Source: Falsihalocynthiibacter sp042445055 (GTDB lineage Bacteria; Pseudomonadota; Alphaproteobacteria; Rhodobacterales; Rhodobacteraceae). From it: a DNA stretch of 64,000 nucleotides. Where the stretch lies: positions 1,178,001 through 1,242,000 of the forward strand of contig NZ_CP170339.1 in NCBI RefSeq assembly GCF_042445055.1, given 5' to 3'. The position numbers were made by a program, and so were the translations under genes. How positions within the stretch are numbered: the first letter of the stretch is position 1; every line of letters begins with the position of its first letter. Below, in pieces: positions 25,442 through 34,182 of this stretch. The notes below the pieces were generated by a model. It was not told where the DNA came from. It ran no database searches and was given only the letters and a program-made list of their open reading frames with translations.

Positions 25442-25995
25442 TAGCGCGCGCCCCGCATATAATTGATCGCGAGGATCAGGAACTGAACGCTCATAATAGT
25501 AAGGATAATGAGCAGTGAGATTTTGGTGAGCCCAGGATACATCGGATCCCAAGCGCTGCCTGAGGTTTCGATCCGAACGCTCCCATCCGGCGCGAAGGCA
25601 GATCGCTTCACCATAAGCCAAGCCGCCCAAGCAAAGATGCCGCTCGCGAGCGCGCTAATCAGGGAAATGATAATATTCAAAACACGCCGAACAGAGGCGG
25701 GGACATAGTCGTACACAAGTACAACGCGGATGTGCTGATTGCGCGAAACACAGTATAGGCCGCCATAGATAAACACCAAACCACAGATGAAAATCGTGGT
25801 TTCATGGGCCCAGATTGTCGGGGCGTTGAACACATACCGCATCACGACTTCGAAAATGAGGATAAAGACAGCCGCAATGAGTGCGATGGCAAAAACGATA
25901 CCGACCTTATCAATGATGTGGCCCAAAGCGCCGGCTTCTTTCACCGCGCCTTGATCGGCTTCGCGTTCTATGGGTGTGATGAGCTCGCTCGACAT
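25441..25995 (-). CDS. TRAP transporter small permease (DctQ-type)
   Basis: This 184-residue protein has four membrane helices, the DctQ layout, with the conserved aromatic/Trp segment around FNAPTIWAHETTIFICG. It partners the DctM protein encoded immediately after it. GGGGAGGA precedes the ATG at 25995; the longer open frame upstream has no comparable site. A strong hairpin (26031-26055) separates it from the binding protein gene. Confidence 0.9.
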   Translation of the reverse strand: MSSELITPIEREADQGAVKEAGALGHIIDKVGIVFAIALIAAVFILIFEVVMRYVFNAPTIWAHETTIFICGLVFIYGGLYCVSRNQHIRVVLVYDYVPASVRRVLNIIISLISALASGIFAWAAWLMVKRSAFAPDGSVRIETSGSAWDPMYPGLTKISLLIILTIMSVQFLILAINYMRGAR

Positions 25996-26030
25996 AGTTC
26001 CTCCCCCGCAGTATGAACCCCTCCAACGAA

Positions 26031-26055
26031 TTGGGCCGCAGGTGATGCGGCCCAA
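26031..26055 (-). other. Hairpin after the TRAP binding protein gene
   Basis: Perfect ten-pair stem (TTGGGCCGCA / TGCGGCCCAA) with a 5-nt loop, 14 bases past the dctP stop and without a T run. This is a typical place for an mRNA-stabilising hairpin giving more binding protein than permease. Confidence 0.7.
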
Positions 26056-26068
26056 CTTATTGCGTGGC

Positions 26069-27091
26069 TTATTCCATCAAACCGTTGGATTTGAGGTATT
26101 CGCTCAGAACATCATATACACGCTGGGCGTTGTCTGATTTTCCTGCGATTTCAATCCATTGGCTAGCGGCGATTTCGCGGAATTTCGCGCGCTCTTCGGC
26201 AGACCAATCGATGACGGTGACCTCTCCGCCATTCTTGGCTTCTTCGACGGCCGCGAGGTCACGTTCGGCAAGCGCCGCTACCTGAGACTGTGCGAACTCT
26301 TGCACAGATTCTGACAGGACAGCTTGAGTTTCGGCATCCAATCCATCCCAGACGGATTTGTTAATGGATACTTCAACCAGCGGCATCGAGTGGAAACCCG
26401 GATAGATCGGGAAGGGCGCAACATCGTGCATCCCTTGCGCAGCGTTTGTCGAGAAAACGGAATAGTCCGCCGCGTCGATCACGCCCTTATCCAGCGATGT
26501 GAAAACCTCAGAACCAGGCAAGTTCACCGGCGAAGCACCCGCCGCCGCAAACACATTTTGCACAAGGCCCTCTGGGGCACGCATTTTCAAGCCCTGAAGA
26601 TCGTCAACTCCATTCAGTTCCACTTTGGAAACGAATGCTTCCAGCCCGGGTGTCGTCGCGCCGATGAACTGAAGCCCATATGGATTCAACAACTCGTTCA
26701 TAAGCTCGTTGCCGCCGCCATTGTTCATAAAGTCGAACATTTCCTGCGGATCGGACCATGCGCCAACGGGGTTCGCAATTAGGCCGAACGCTGGGTCGCG
26801 TCCCGCAAAGTAGGACGTATCGGTGATGTGCCCATCGAGAATCCCCGCCGAGATCGCGTCTTGGGTTTCGTTGTGTGCGACGATTGATGTGACGGGGAGC
26901 AGCTCAATTGCGATTTTGCCGCCTGTCTTTTCCTCGATGGAATTTGCCCAGCCCTGCTGTAGCTCAAAGTTTGGGTTCCCCGCGGGGTCCGAAGATTGGA
27001 ATTTCAGCGTCGTATCCGCAGCCCATGCTGAGCCCGCAGCCGTCACAGCCGCAAATACGACGCCGGACAGTATTCTAATGTTCTTAGTCAT
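26069..27091 (-). CDS. TRAP transporter substrate-binding protein (DctP-type)
   Basis: This 340-residue periplasmic protein has a signal peptide ending at AWAAD. The DctP fold is indicated by LKFQSSDPAGNP, LKMRAPEGLVQNVFAAAGASPVNLPGSEVFTSLDKGVIDAADY (ligand-contact region including the conserved Arg in KMRAPE) and FHSMPLVEVSINKSVWDGL. It should bind a carboxylate. The neighbouring galactonate dehydratase points to D-galactonate or a related aldonate; that assignment is inference. GGGAGGAAT precedes the ATG at 27091. Confidence 0.93.
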   Translation of the reverse strand: MTKNIRILSGVVFAAVTAAGSAWAADTTLKFQSSDPAGNPNFELQQGWANSIEEKTGGKIAIELLPVTSIVAHNETQDAISAGILDGHITDTSYFAGRDPAFGLIANPVGAWSDPQEMFDFMNNGGGNELMNELLNPYGLQFIGATTPGLEAFVSKVELNGVDDLQGLKMRAPEGLVQNVFAAAGASPVNLPGSEVFTSLDKGVIDAADYSVFSTNAAQGMHDVAPFPIYPGFHSMPLVEVSINKSVWDGLDAETQAVLSESVQEFAQSQVAALAERDLAAVEEAKNGGEVTVIDWSAEERAKFREIAASQWIEIAGKSDNAQRVYDVLSEYLKSNGLME

Positions 27092-27136
27092 TCTTATTCC
27101 TCCCATTTAGTCTTGTTTAGTCGGGTCTGGTTCCTC

Positions 27137-28285
27137 CTACCATTCGGCGATTGACCCATCTTCGTGTCGCCAAACTGGTGCCCGCCAGCGGTGGCCGATT
27201 TTGGCACTCTCGCGGATGTAATCCTCATCAAGTTCAATGCCTAAGCCTGCCCCCTGAGGGATCGCAAGGAAGCCGTCCGTACATGAATAGCGGCTGTCCT
27301 CTTTCAGGTAATCATTCATGTCCGCACCAGTATTATAGTGCATCCCAAGGCTTTGTTCCTGAATGAATGCGTTGTGACAGAGTGCATCAAGTTGCAGACT
27401 CGCAGCAAGGGTAATTGGCCCGAGCGGGCAGTGCGGGGCAAATGCAACGTCATAGGTTCCCGCCCAGTGCCCAATCTTGAGCATCTCGGAAATCCCGCCC
27501 ACATGCGACACATCTGGGTTGATCACGCTCACGGCGCGGTTCTCAAAAACCTGCTTGAAATCATAGCGCGAATGAAGGCGTTCGCCAGTGCACAAGGGAA
27601 TGGTCGTGGCGCGCGAGAGATCGGTAATCGTGTCCATTTGCTCGGGTGTGACCGGATCCTCTACAAAGAGCGGGCGCATCGGCTCGAGTTCCTTAAGTAA
27701 GGTCTTGGCCATCGGCGCGTGTACCCGTCCGTGAAAATCAAGCACGATATCCATTTCGCTGCCGATAGCGTCCCGAAGATCGGAAATGCGCTTTACGATT
27801 TCATCGACTCTTGAGTGGTGGTCTACGATCTTGAGTTCGGCACAGGCATTCATCTTGCAGGCGTCATACCCTTTCGCCTGAAGTGCGCGGGCACTTTCTA
27901 CAAGGTTTTCGGGCCGATCCCCACCAATCCAACAATAGCTTCGGATTTTGTTGCGAACTGCCCCGCCAAGAAGGGCGTGGATGGGCGCATCATGGAATTT
28001 CCCCTTGATGTCCCACAACGCCATGTCAATTCCTGCTAGAGCGCTCATAAGGACGGGACCGCCGCGATAGCACCCGTTGCGATAGAGCATCTGCCAAGTG
28101 TCTTCGATCGCTAGTGGGTCGCGACCGATCAGAAATTCTCCCAGTTCTTCACACGCCGCCGCAAGGGTCGCTGCACGCCCTTCAAGAACGGGTTCGCCCC
28201 AACCAACAAGCCCTTCGTCTGTCTCAATCTTAAGAAAGAGCCAGCGCGGCGGGACGAGGAAAGTTTCAATCGAAGTGATTTTCAT
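27137..28285 (-). CDS. dgoD: D-galactonate dehydratase
   Basis: This 382-residue enolase-superfamily enzyme has the same length as E. coli DgoD and very similar sequence throughout (PPRWLFLKIETDEGLVGWGEPV near the start, WRAPVWRHEDGSIAEW at the end). Metal ligands lie in LDFHGR, LFVEDPV and TGERLHSR, and catalytic His residues in DFHGR and APHCPLGP. It dehydrates D-galactonate to 2-keto-3-deoxygalactonate. The matching kinase and aldolase are not in the operon. It is the first gene of a minus-strand operon with the TRAP transporter and GntR regulator. The ATG at 28285 is favoured over a TTG two codons upstream by agreement with the family start. Confidence 0.93.
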   Translation of the reverse strand: MKITSIETFLVPPRWLFLKIETDEGLVGWGEPVLEGRAATLAAACEELGEFLIGRDPLAIEDTWQMLYRNGCYRGGPVLMSALAGIDMALWDIKGKFHDAPIHALLGGAVRNKIRSYCWIGGDRPENLVESARALQAKGYDACKMNACAELKIVDHHSRVDEIVKRISDLRDAIGSEMDIVLDFHGRVHAPMAKTLLKELEPMRPLFVEDPVTPEQMDTITDLSRATTIPLCTGERLHSRYDFKQVFENRAVSVINPDVSHVGGISEMLKIGHWAGTYDVAFAPHCPLGPITLAASLQLDALCHNAFIQEQSLGMHYNTGADMNDYLKEDSRYSCTDGFLAIPQGAGLGIELDEDYIRESAKIGHRWRAPVWRHEDGSIAEW

Positions 28286-28543
28286 TGGCAAGATCTCTGG
28301 ATTACTCCGACGAGTTCAATATGTCTGACATATAACGAGGGACTCGGTTATCGAGTCAATGTTTATCTGTTGGGGCGGGTTCAGAAGTTGGTTGGCTATT
28401 TGTGTATGGAAAAAATATTCCATAATTGCGCGGCGCAAGTATTGACTTTTGGAACTCACTTCTTTGATAACGGACAGGATACCCACGATATGTTTGCCTT
28501 CGTTCCGTCGTAGCTGAGGCATGAGAATAAGGGAAACATTCTA
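28286..28543. promoter_or_regulatory. Divergent regulatory region between dgoD and the rpiR-like gene
   Basis: About 258 bases hold the promoters of the galactonate operon (minus) and the sugar/cyclitol island (plus). Besides the palindrome at 28405-28424, no other site was identified with confidence. Confidence 0.5.
28405..28424. promoter_or_regulatory. Palindromic operator TATGGAA-N6-TTCCATA
   Basis: A perfect 7+7 inverted repeat with a 6-nt A/T spacer. It contains GGAA-N6-TTCC, the pattern described for RpiR-type IolR repressors of rhizobial inositol genes. It lies about 120 bases upstream of the rpiR-like gene, which is the likely regulator (autoregulation). Confidence 0.6.
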
Positions 28544-29362
28544 TTGCCCAAGAACGAGAACCTCGACGAATTTGTAAATCGTTTGCGTATTGAGCGCGCA
28601 AATATGCCCAAACGTTTGCGCTCGATTGCGGATGCGATGATCCAGCGGCCCGCAGATTTGGCGTTGATGTCCATTCCGGAAATCGCGCGCTCGCTTGAGG
28701 CATCGCCGTCCGCGCTTGTACGGTTTGCCAAGGCAATGGGGTATGAGGGGTTCGCCCCGATGCAGAAGGTTCTGCGTCAGGATTTCATGTCCGAGACCAC
28801 GAATTATCGCGAGCGCTCTAAGGGGATCGGAACGCCATCTCAGGGGGTCGAAAGCGAAGTGGGTTATGTGTTTGACGCCTTCACCTCCGCCAACATAAGC
28901 GCGATTGAGCGTGCGCAGTCCGAGATGGACGTTCAGGCGATCGGAAGAGGCGTAGAGTTGTTGCGCAAGGCGCGGCTTATCGGTGTGATCGGGCAGCGGA
29001 GATCGTTTCCGCTTGCCGCATATCTTTACTATGGACTGACGCGGCTGAACGAGGACGCGATCTTGCTCGACTGTGTTGGCGGGATGTCGGAGCCACAGAT
29101 CTCACCGCTTGGCGCAAAAGATGCGCTGTGCGTGATTTCGTTCGCGCCCTATGCCGAGCAAGCTGTTGCAATTGCCCAAGAAGCCAAAAAGCGTGGATGC
29201 AAGATCCTTGCTATCACAGATAATGCCAAGAGCCCGCTCGCGAAACTGGCGACAGAGAGCATCTTCGTGGACGAGAGCAATCTAAACAATATTCGCGCCA
29301 TCGCGGTCACATCTGTCGTTATTCAGACGATCTTTGTGAGCCTTGGAAAAGATGTGCGTTAG
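28544..29362 (+). CDS. MurR/RpiR family transcriptional regulator
   Basis: This 272-residue regulator has an N-terminal HTH_6 domain (SIPEIARSLEASPSALVRFAKAMGYEGFAPMQKVLRQ, residues about 45-80) and a C-terminal SIS sugar-phosphate-binding domain (about 125-255, with LIGVIGQRRS and the ILAITDNAKSPLAK segment). Such proteins sense phosphorylated sugar or cyclitol intermediates. The start codon is TTG at 28544 with AGGGAA upstream; no in-frame ATG fits. It begins the catabolic island. The GGAA-N6-TTCC palindrome upstream fits an IolR-like RpiR protein. Confidence 0.9.
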   Translation: MPKNENLDEFVNRLRIERANMPKRLRSIADAMIQRPADLALMSIPEIARSLEASPSALVRFAKAMGYEGFAPMQKVLRQDFMSETTNYRERSKGIGTPSQGVESEVGYVFDAFTSANISAIERAQSEMDVQAIGRGVELLRKARLIGVIGQRRSFPLAAYLYYGLTRLNEDAILLDCVGGMSEPQISPLGAKDALCVISFAPYAEQAVAIAQEAKKRGCKILAITDNAKSPLAKLATESIFVDESNLNNIRAIAVTSVVIQTIFVSLGKDVR

Positions 29363-29381
29363 GCCGTTGGAGGATACTTAA

Positions 29382-30407
29382 TTGAGCAGCAATACGATGC
29401 AGGGCGTCACCAAGCGAAGCGGTGACGAAGGGGATGTTGGATTGGTGGAGCACGCGCTGCCAAAGGCGCGCACGGGTTGTGTAGTTCTTCAGGTCGGCGG
29501 TGTCGGGCTGTGCGGTACGGACTTGCATATCTACAAGAATGAATACGCATCAAACCCGCCGGTGATCCTCGGGCATGAGGTCTGTGGGACGGTGGCCGAG
29601 GTGGGCGACGGTGTCGATCCTTCGTTGATTGGCAAACGATGTGTTGCCGAGACGTTTTTCTCGACGTGCCAAACCTGCCGCTATTGCCGCGAAGGGCGGC
29701 CAAATATGTGTGCGCAGCGCAAATCAATCGGGACCCATGTAAACGGAGCTATGGCGCCATTTCTGGAGGTTCCTGCCAAGAGCCTTCACGAGGTTCCTGA
29801 TACGCTTTCCTTTGCCGAAGCAAGCCTTTCAGAGCCAGTAGCCTGCGTCGCCAATTCGCTTTTCGGAGCCGAGAGCTACATTGAACCTTCTGATCGGGTG
29901 CTCGTGACAGGGCCGGGCGCGATTGGCCTAATCGCAGCGCAGGTTGCGCGTTTGTGTGGGGCCGAGGTGACCGTTCGCGGGACCGACCGCGACGCGCAGC
30001 GCCTTGCCAAGGCGAGCGAGCTTGGTTTCGCGACAAGTGTTGTCGGAGACAGCATCGAAAGCGAGAGTTTTGACAAAGTCGTAGAGTGTTCGGGCTCTGG
30101 TTTTGCGTTTGCTGACGCGCTGAACCTGCTGACCAAGGGCGGGCATTTGATGAACATGGGGCTGAGCGGGAAAACCTCTACGCTTATGCTTGATCCGATA
30201 TGTATGAAAGAGTTGAAAATCACTTCTGGGTTTGCCTCGACACCGCAGTCATGGCGCCGTGCGATGAAGTGGGTGAACTCTGGTCAAATTGAATTGGGGG
30301 CGCTGATCACGGACGTCCTTCCGCTGAGCAAATGGGACGTTGGTTTCGAGCGTTCCTTTGCGGCGGATGGAATTAAATTTGTGTTCGATCCGCGCCTAGA
30401 CACATGA
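29382..30407 (+). CDS. Zinc-dependent medium-chain dehydrogenase (sorbitol/L-idonate dehydrogenase-like)
   Basis: This 341-residue MDR-family enzyme has the catalytic zinc region GLCGTDLHIY with GHEVCGTVAEVG and the structural zinc loop with four cysteines (CQTCRYCREGRPNMC). The Rossmann motif GPGAIGLIAAQVA is followed by a variable cofactor loop (RGTDRD), which suggests NAD(H). It should oxidise a polyol, aldonate or cyclitol hydroxyl. Start TTG at 29382 is used because GGAGGA precedes it at good spacing. The stop overlaps the next start (ATGA). Confidence 0.88.
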   Translation: MSSNTMQGVTKRSGDEGDVGLVEHALPKARTGCVVLQVGGVGLCGTDLHIYKNEYASNPPVILGHEVCGTVAEVGDGVDPSLIGKRCVAETFFSTCQTCRYCREGRPNMCAQRKSIGTHVNGAMAPFLEVPAKSLHEVPDTLSFAEASLSEPVACVANSLFGAESYIEPSDRVLVTGPGAIGLIAAQVARLCGAEVTVRGTDRDAQRLAKASELGFATSVVGDSIESESFDKVVECSGSGFAFADALNLLTKGGHLMNMGLSGKTSTLMLDPICMKELKITSGFASTPQSWRRAMKWVNSGQIELGALITDVLPLSKWDVGFERSFAADGIKFVFDPRLDT

Positions 30408-31276
30408 AGGTAGAACTCCTTTTCGAAGCTGGTTTGGAAACAGGCGAGGGGCCAGTTTGGGACGCACGTCTTCAATGCTTGTATTGCGTCGACAGCACCA
30501 ATCCTTCGGTTTGGATGTTTGACGCGGATGGGGGTGTTCTGGATCGGATTGCGCTTCCCCAATGCATAGGTTTTGTGGCGCTGACAGAGAATACGAACCT
30601 ATTGATCGTGGGATTGGAGGATGGCCTCTATCTGCTTGATCGCGCGACGCGTGAACTCAAATTTCTGATGGACCCTGAACCAAACACACCGACGAACCGT
30701 ATCAACGATGGTATTGTCGACCTTGACGGGAGTTTGGTTTTCGGGACGCTACATGGCGAGCATACCAAACCAGAAGGCGCGTTCTATCACGTGTCGAAAT
30801 CGCAGGAACTAACGCAGTTTGATACGGGGTATATCGTGTCGAATGGCCCATACCCTCACCCCGACGGTAAGCGGTTTTTGACGGCAAACTCAGAGATTTA
30901 TGAAGTTTATGTCTTTGATCGAGCGGCATCGGGCGGGTTTGAGAATAAACGTCTGTTTTGTGACTGGCAGAGGTCTTGGGGCATTCCTGATGGGATTGTG
31001 TGTGATACCGATGGTGGCGTTTGGATCGGGACGTGGGGCGGCAGCCGCGTGATGCGATTCACCTCTGATGGCGCGGTCGATTTCCAGATCGAATTCCCTG
31101 TTTCTCAGGTAACAAAGGTCGCGTTCGGCGGCGCTGATTTAACCGACATTTACGTTACCACAGCACATCGCGGGCTGTCGCGTCGGGACGAGCCTCTTGC
31201 GGGTTCCTTGTTCCGTGTAAAGACGCCATTCGTTGGAATTCCAGCTGGGATTTCGCATGTGGAATTTCATTATTAG
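30404..31276 (+). CDS. SMP-30/gluconolactonase family lactonase
   Basis: This 290-residue six-bladed beta-propeller has the metal ligands seen as Glu in GEGPVWD near residue 15, Asn in NRINDGIVD and Asp in IPDGIVCDTDGGVWIGTWGG. It should hydrolyse a sugar lactone to the acid and is coupled by ATGA to the dehydrogenase that would make the lactone. It contains no signal peptide and so acts in the cytoplasm. Confidence 0.9.
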   Translation: MKVELLFEAGLETGEGPVWDARLQCLYCVDSTNPSVWMFDADGGVLDRIALPQCIGFVALTENTNLLIVGLEDGLYLLDRATRELKFLMDPEPNTPTNRINDGIVDLDGSLVFGTLHGEHTKPEGAFYHVSKSQELTQFDTGYIVSNGPYPHPDGKRFLTANSEIYEVYVFDRAASGGFENKRLFCDWQRSWGIPDGIVCDTDGGVWIGTWGGSRVMRFTSDGAVDFQIEFPVSQVTKVAFGGADLTDIYVTTAHRGLSRRDEPLAGSLFRVKTPFVGIPAGISHVEFHY

Positions 31277-31282
31277 TACGCT

Positions 31283-31306
31283 AATTCCAAATTTCTAAAA
31301 AATTTG
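31283..31306. promoter_or_regulatory. Shared 12-base motif AATTCCAAATTT with an inverted repeat
   Basis: The 12-mer AATTCCAAATTT (31283-31294) occurs here and in two other promoter regions of the island (36162-36173 on the minus strand, 39189-39200). Here it overlaps an inverted repeat CAAATTT-N5-AAATTTG (31288-31306). It lies between the lactonase gene and the first binding-protein gene and probably controls that transporter. Confidence 0.6.
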
Positions 31307-31418
31307 AAAAAATAATAGAAAATATGTTGCATTATTGATTGCCTTGGTCAAAGGTTCCCATACCGACAGCTCGCGCAGGCTTGGGGCTTTGTGCGACAGA
31401 GGGAGAGGGAGAAAACAA

Positions 31419-32354
31419 ATGCAATTTAAGAGAATAGGAAAAGTGGTCGCAGCAGCGATCGTTGCTTCGTCGATGACCAATGCGGCATCCGCCGAGACAT
31501 TTTATTGGGTGTCTCACGGATCGCCAGCAGACCCAGTTTGGACGTATTACCTTGAGGGTGCCAAACTCTGGGCCGAAGATACGGGCGCAACGGTTAACAC
31601 GTCGTTCCATAGTGGCGATGTCGCGTCCCACCAAGAAGCCATTCGCGCAGCAATCGCTGCGGGTGCAGATGGGATTGCAACAAGTAGTCCCGATCCCGGA
31701 AGCCTTGTTGATGTTGCTTCGGAAGCAAACGAAGCAGGCATTCCGATCATTAACTTTAACACACCAGACCCGACCGCAAGTTTTGATGCCTACGTCGGCG
31801 GAGATCTAGAAGCTTATGGCCGCGGCTGGGCGCAGTATCTTGTTGATAACAACCTGGTGGAAAGCGGCGATTTCGTGTGGATGCCAGTGGAAGTTCCAGG
31901 CGCAACATATGGCGTCGAAGAGGAAAAAGGCATCGCCAGCGTTTTTGAGCCGCTCGACATCACATGGGAAGTTACCGATGCGACACTCGATCAGGCAGAC
32001 ATTATTGCACGTATGTCTGATTACCTCTTGGCGAATTCGGGCGAGATCGACGCGATTATCGGCCTTGGGGACTTGGTGACAGGTTCCATCAAGCGTGTGT
32101 TCGATCAGGTCGGCATCGAGGCGGGTTCGATCCCTGTTGTTGGCTGGGGTAACTCTCTCGATACAACCCAAGAGGTTCTGAACGGTTATGTAAATGCGGC
32201 GCAATGGGCCGACCCGCTGGCGACGAGCTATATGGCTCTGTCGATTGCGGCGATGTCATCAAGCGGCATTCCTCCTGGATTTAACGTCACAACCGGCGCT
32301 TTGTATGAAGCAGATACCGCGCAGATTTACGACGATATTCTTTCTGGAAAATAA
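31419..32354 (+). CDS. Sugar ABC transporter substrate-binding protein (FrcB/RbsB-like)
   Basis: This 311-residue periplasmic protein has a signal peptide (cleavage near ASAET) and the type-1 binding protein fold: WVSHGSPADPVWTYYLEGAKLWAE, AAGADGIATSSPDPGSL and IPIINFNTPD mark the sugar-binding hinge region. It belongs to the same family as fructose- and ribose-binding proteins. The ATG at 31419 follows GGGAGAGGGAG. A strong hairpin follows the gene (32376-32403). With the permease and single-domain ATPase downstream it makes an FrcBCA-like importer; the substrate is unknown. Confidence 0.9.
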   Translation: MQFKRIGKVVAAAIVASSMTNAASAETFYWVSHGSPADPVWTYYLEGAKLWAEDTGATVNTSFHSGDVASHQEAIRAAIAAGADGIATSSPDPGSLVDVASEANEAGIPIINFNTPDPTASFDAYVGGDLEAYGRGWAQYLVDNNLVESGDFVWMPVEVPGATYGVEEEKGIASVFEPLDITWEVTDATLDQADIIARMSDYLLANSGEIDAIIGLGDLVTGSIKRVFDQVGIEAGSIPVVGWGNSLDTTQEVLNGYVNAAQWADPLATSYMALSIAAMSSSGIPPGFNVTTGALYEADTAQIYDDILSGK

Positions 32355-32375
32355 CCGAGACCACAACAGCGCAAA

Positions 32376-32403
32376 CTACCCCTCGGTTGCGGCTGAGGGG
32401 TAG
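32376..32403 (+). other. Hairpin after the first sugar-binding protein gene
   Basis: Eleven-pair stem with one G-T pair (left arm 32376-32386, right arm 32393-32403) and a 6-nt loop, not followed by a T run. It probably stabilises the binding-protein message. Confidence 0.72.
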
Positions 32404-32428
32404 CAGCGCTCATTAAAGGCACCTCCAC

Positions 32429-33418
32429 ATGCAATCACCCACGGCACTTCGCAGCCTTCTGGCGCGACCCGAATTTGGGCCGCTTATACTTCTTGTTGCT
32501 GAAATCATCATTTTCGGTCTCATCAATCCTAACTTCTTGTCACCTCTGAACATCAGTAATACGCTGACATTTACTGTCGAACTTGGCCTGATTGCGTTAT
32601 CTATGACGCTCCTGATGACCGCTGGAGAGTTTGATCTCTCGGTCGGTTCAGTGTTCGGCTTCACGCCGGTCTTGATGTGGACGCTTGTGAACAGCGGCGG
32701 GTTGCCGCTTGAGCTCTCATTCATTGTCGCGCTGGTGACTGCGATGGGGATTGGTTTGTTTAGCGGTCTGTTTGTGACGCGACTAAAAATCCCTTCGTTC
32801 CTTGTGACGCTGGGTATGTTGCTCGTGGTACGTGGTCTTGCGTTGGTTATTACGGATGGCTTCCCGCAACGCACGTGGGATTCACAAGATCACTGGCTTG
32901 CTAAACTTCTCGTTGGGGATTTCCGCATCGCGGGCTTTCGGATTTACGCTTCTATATTCTGGTTCATCGCGATTGCGGGCATACTGCACTATGTGCTGAC
33001 CCGCACCAAAATGGGGAACTGGATACAGGCCTCTGGTGGCAATCCAGACGCGGCGCGCGCGCGTGGTGTTAAAGTGAACAAAACCAAAGTTGCACTCTTT
33101 ATGCTTTCGTCAACGATGGCAGCTTTTGCAGGGATTATCAGTTCCATACGAACCTCGGCCGCCAATCCGAACAGCGGTGCAGGCTATGAGCTTGAGGTGA
33201 TCGCGATGGTTGTGATCGGGGGGACGATCCTGACGGGTGGTCGCGGCTCGATTATCGGGACCGTGCTTGGGACGTTAATCTTGCGTGTGATGCGCAACGG
33301 TATTGTGCTGATCGGCGTTCCGGGGCTTGCGTATAACATTTTCATCGGCACGATTATTTTGGGCATGATGGCATTGCATTCGTGGCTTGATCGTCGCCAC
33401 GTAGAGCGGGGGCGCTGA
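32429..33418 (+). CDS. Sugar ABC transporter permease (FrcC/RbsC-like)
   Basis: This 329-residue membrane protein of the RbsC/BPD_transp_2 family has about ten helices, with the family's MTAGEFDLSVGSVFGF and VIGGTILTGGRGSIIGTVLG segments (the latter contacts the ATPase). It forms the channel of the FrcBCA-like importer. It lies 26 bases past the intercistronic hairpin and two bases before the ATPase gene. Confidence 0.93.
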   Translation: MQSPTALRSLLARPEFGPLILLVAEIIIFGLINPNFLSPLNISNTLTFTVELGLIALSMTLLMTAGEFDLSVGSVFGFTPVLMWTLVNSGGLPLELSFIVALVTAMGIGLFSGLFVTRLKIPSFLVTLGMLLVVRGLALVITDGFPQRTWDSQDHWLAKLLVGDFRIAGFRIYASIFWFIAIAGILHYVLTRTKMGNWIQASGGNPDAARARGVKVNKTKVALFMLSSTMAAFAGIISSIRTSAANPNSGAGYELEVIAMVVIGGTILTGGRGSIIGTVLGTLILRVMRNGIVLIGVPGLAYNIFIGTIILGMMALHSWLDRRHVERGR

Positions 33419-33419
33419 T

Positions 33420-34181
33420 ATGAAACCTGATCTTATCAGAATGGAAAACATCGTTAAAAACTATGGCCCCGTTCAGGCGCTCAGCGGTGTGAATCTCCAC
33501 GTAAAGGAGCGCGAGATCGTCGGGTTGCTCGGCGATAATGGGGCGGGGAAGTCGACGCTTATCAAGGTGCTCTCGGGTGCTGTTCCAATCACAAGCGGCA
33601 AGATTTCCGTTCGCGGAAAAGAGGCAACGATCAAGACGACGACAGATGCGATATCCTATGGGATCGAGACAATCTATCAGGATAGTGCGCTGGTGACGCA
33701 GCTTTCGATTGCGCGCAATTTGTTCTTGGGGCGGGAGCCAACGACAGGGCCGAAGTTTCTCAATCGTTTGGACGAAGAGCACATGAACGAGGTCGCCAGT
33801 AAGCTTCTGCGCGAGGTCGGGATTTCTAAGAACATTCCACCAACCACACCAATTGCGGCCCTGTCTGGCGGAGAACGTCAAGCTGTGGCCATCGCGCGTG
33901 CGATGTATTTCGAAAGTGATTTGATTATCCTCGACGAGCCGACCAACAACCTTGGCGTGGCCGAAACACAGGGTGTACTTGATTTCGTTCGCGGCGCGCG
34001 CGCGTCGGGACACTCATGTATCTTTATTGCGCACAATATCCACCACGTTTTTCAGGTAGTTGATCGCATTATTGTACTACGGCGTGGTAAAGTTGTTGCC
34101 GATGATATCGACCCCAAGACCAGCACTGTTGAGGCTGTCGAGCGCGTTATCACCGGTATGGACGAAGAAGAAATCGTCTAG
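33420..34181 (+). CDS. Sugar ABC transporter ATP-binding protein (FrcA-like, single domain)
   Basis: This 253-residue ATPase has one nucleotide-binding domain: Walker A GDNGAGKST, Q-loop IYQDSALV, signature LSGGERQ, Walker B LIILDEPTNNLG and the His switch in IFIAHNIHH. Having a single domain distinguishes it from two-domain RbsA proteins and matches the FrcA subtype. It ends one base before the stop of the convergent mutarotase-like gene. Confidence 0.93.
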   Translation: MKPDLIRMENIVKNYGPVQALSGVNLHVKEREIVGLLGDNGAGKSTLIKVLSGAVPITSGKISVRGKEATIKTTTDAISYGIETIYQDSALVTQLSIARNLFLGREPTTGPKFLNRLDEEHMNEVASKLLREVGISKNIPPTTPIAALSGGERQAVAIARAMYFESDLIILDEPTNNLGVAETQGVLDFVRGARASGHSCIFIAHNIHHVFQVVDRIIVLRRGKVVADDIDPKTSTVEAVERVITGMDEEEIV

Positions 34182-34182
34182 A

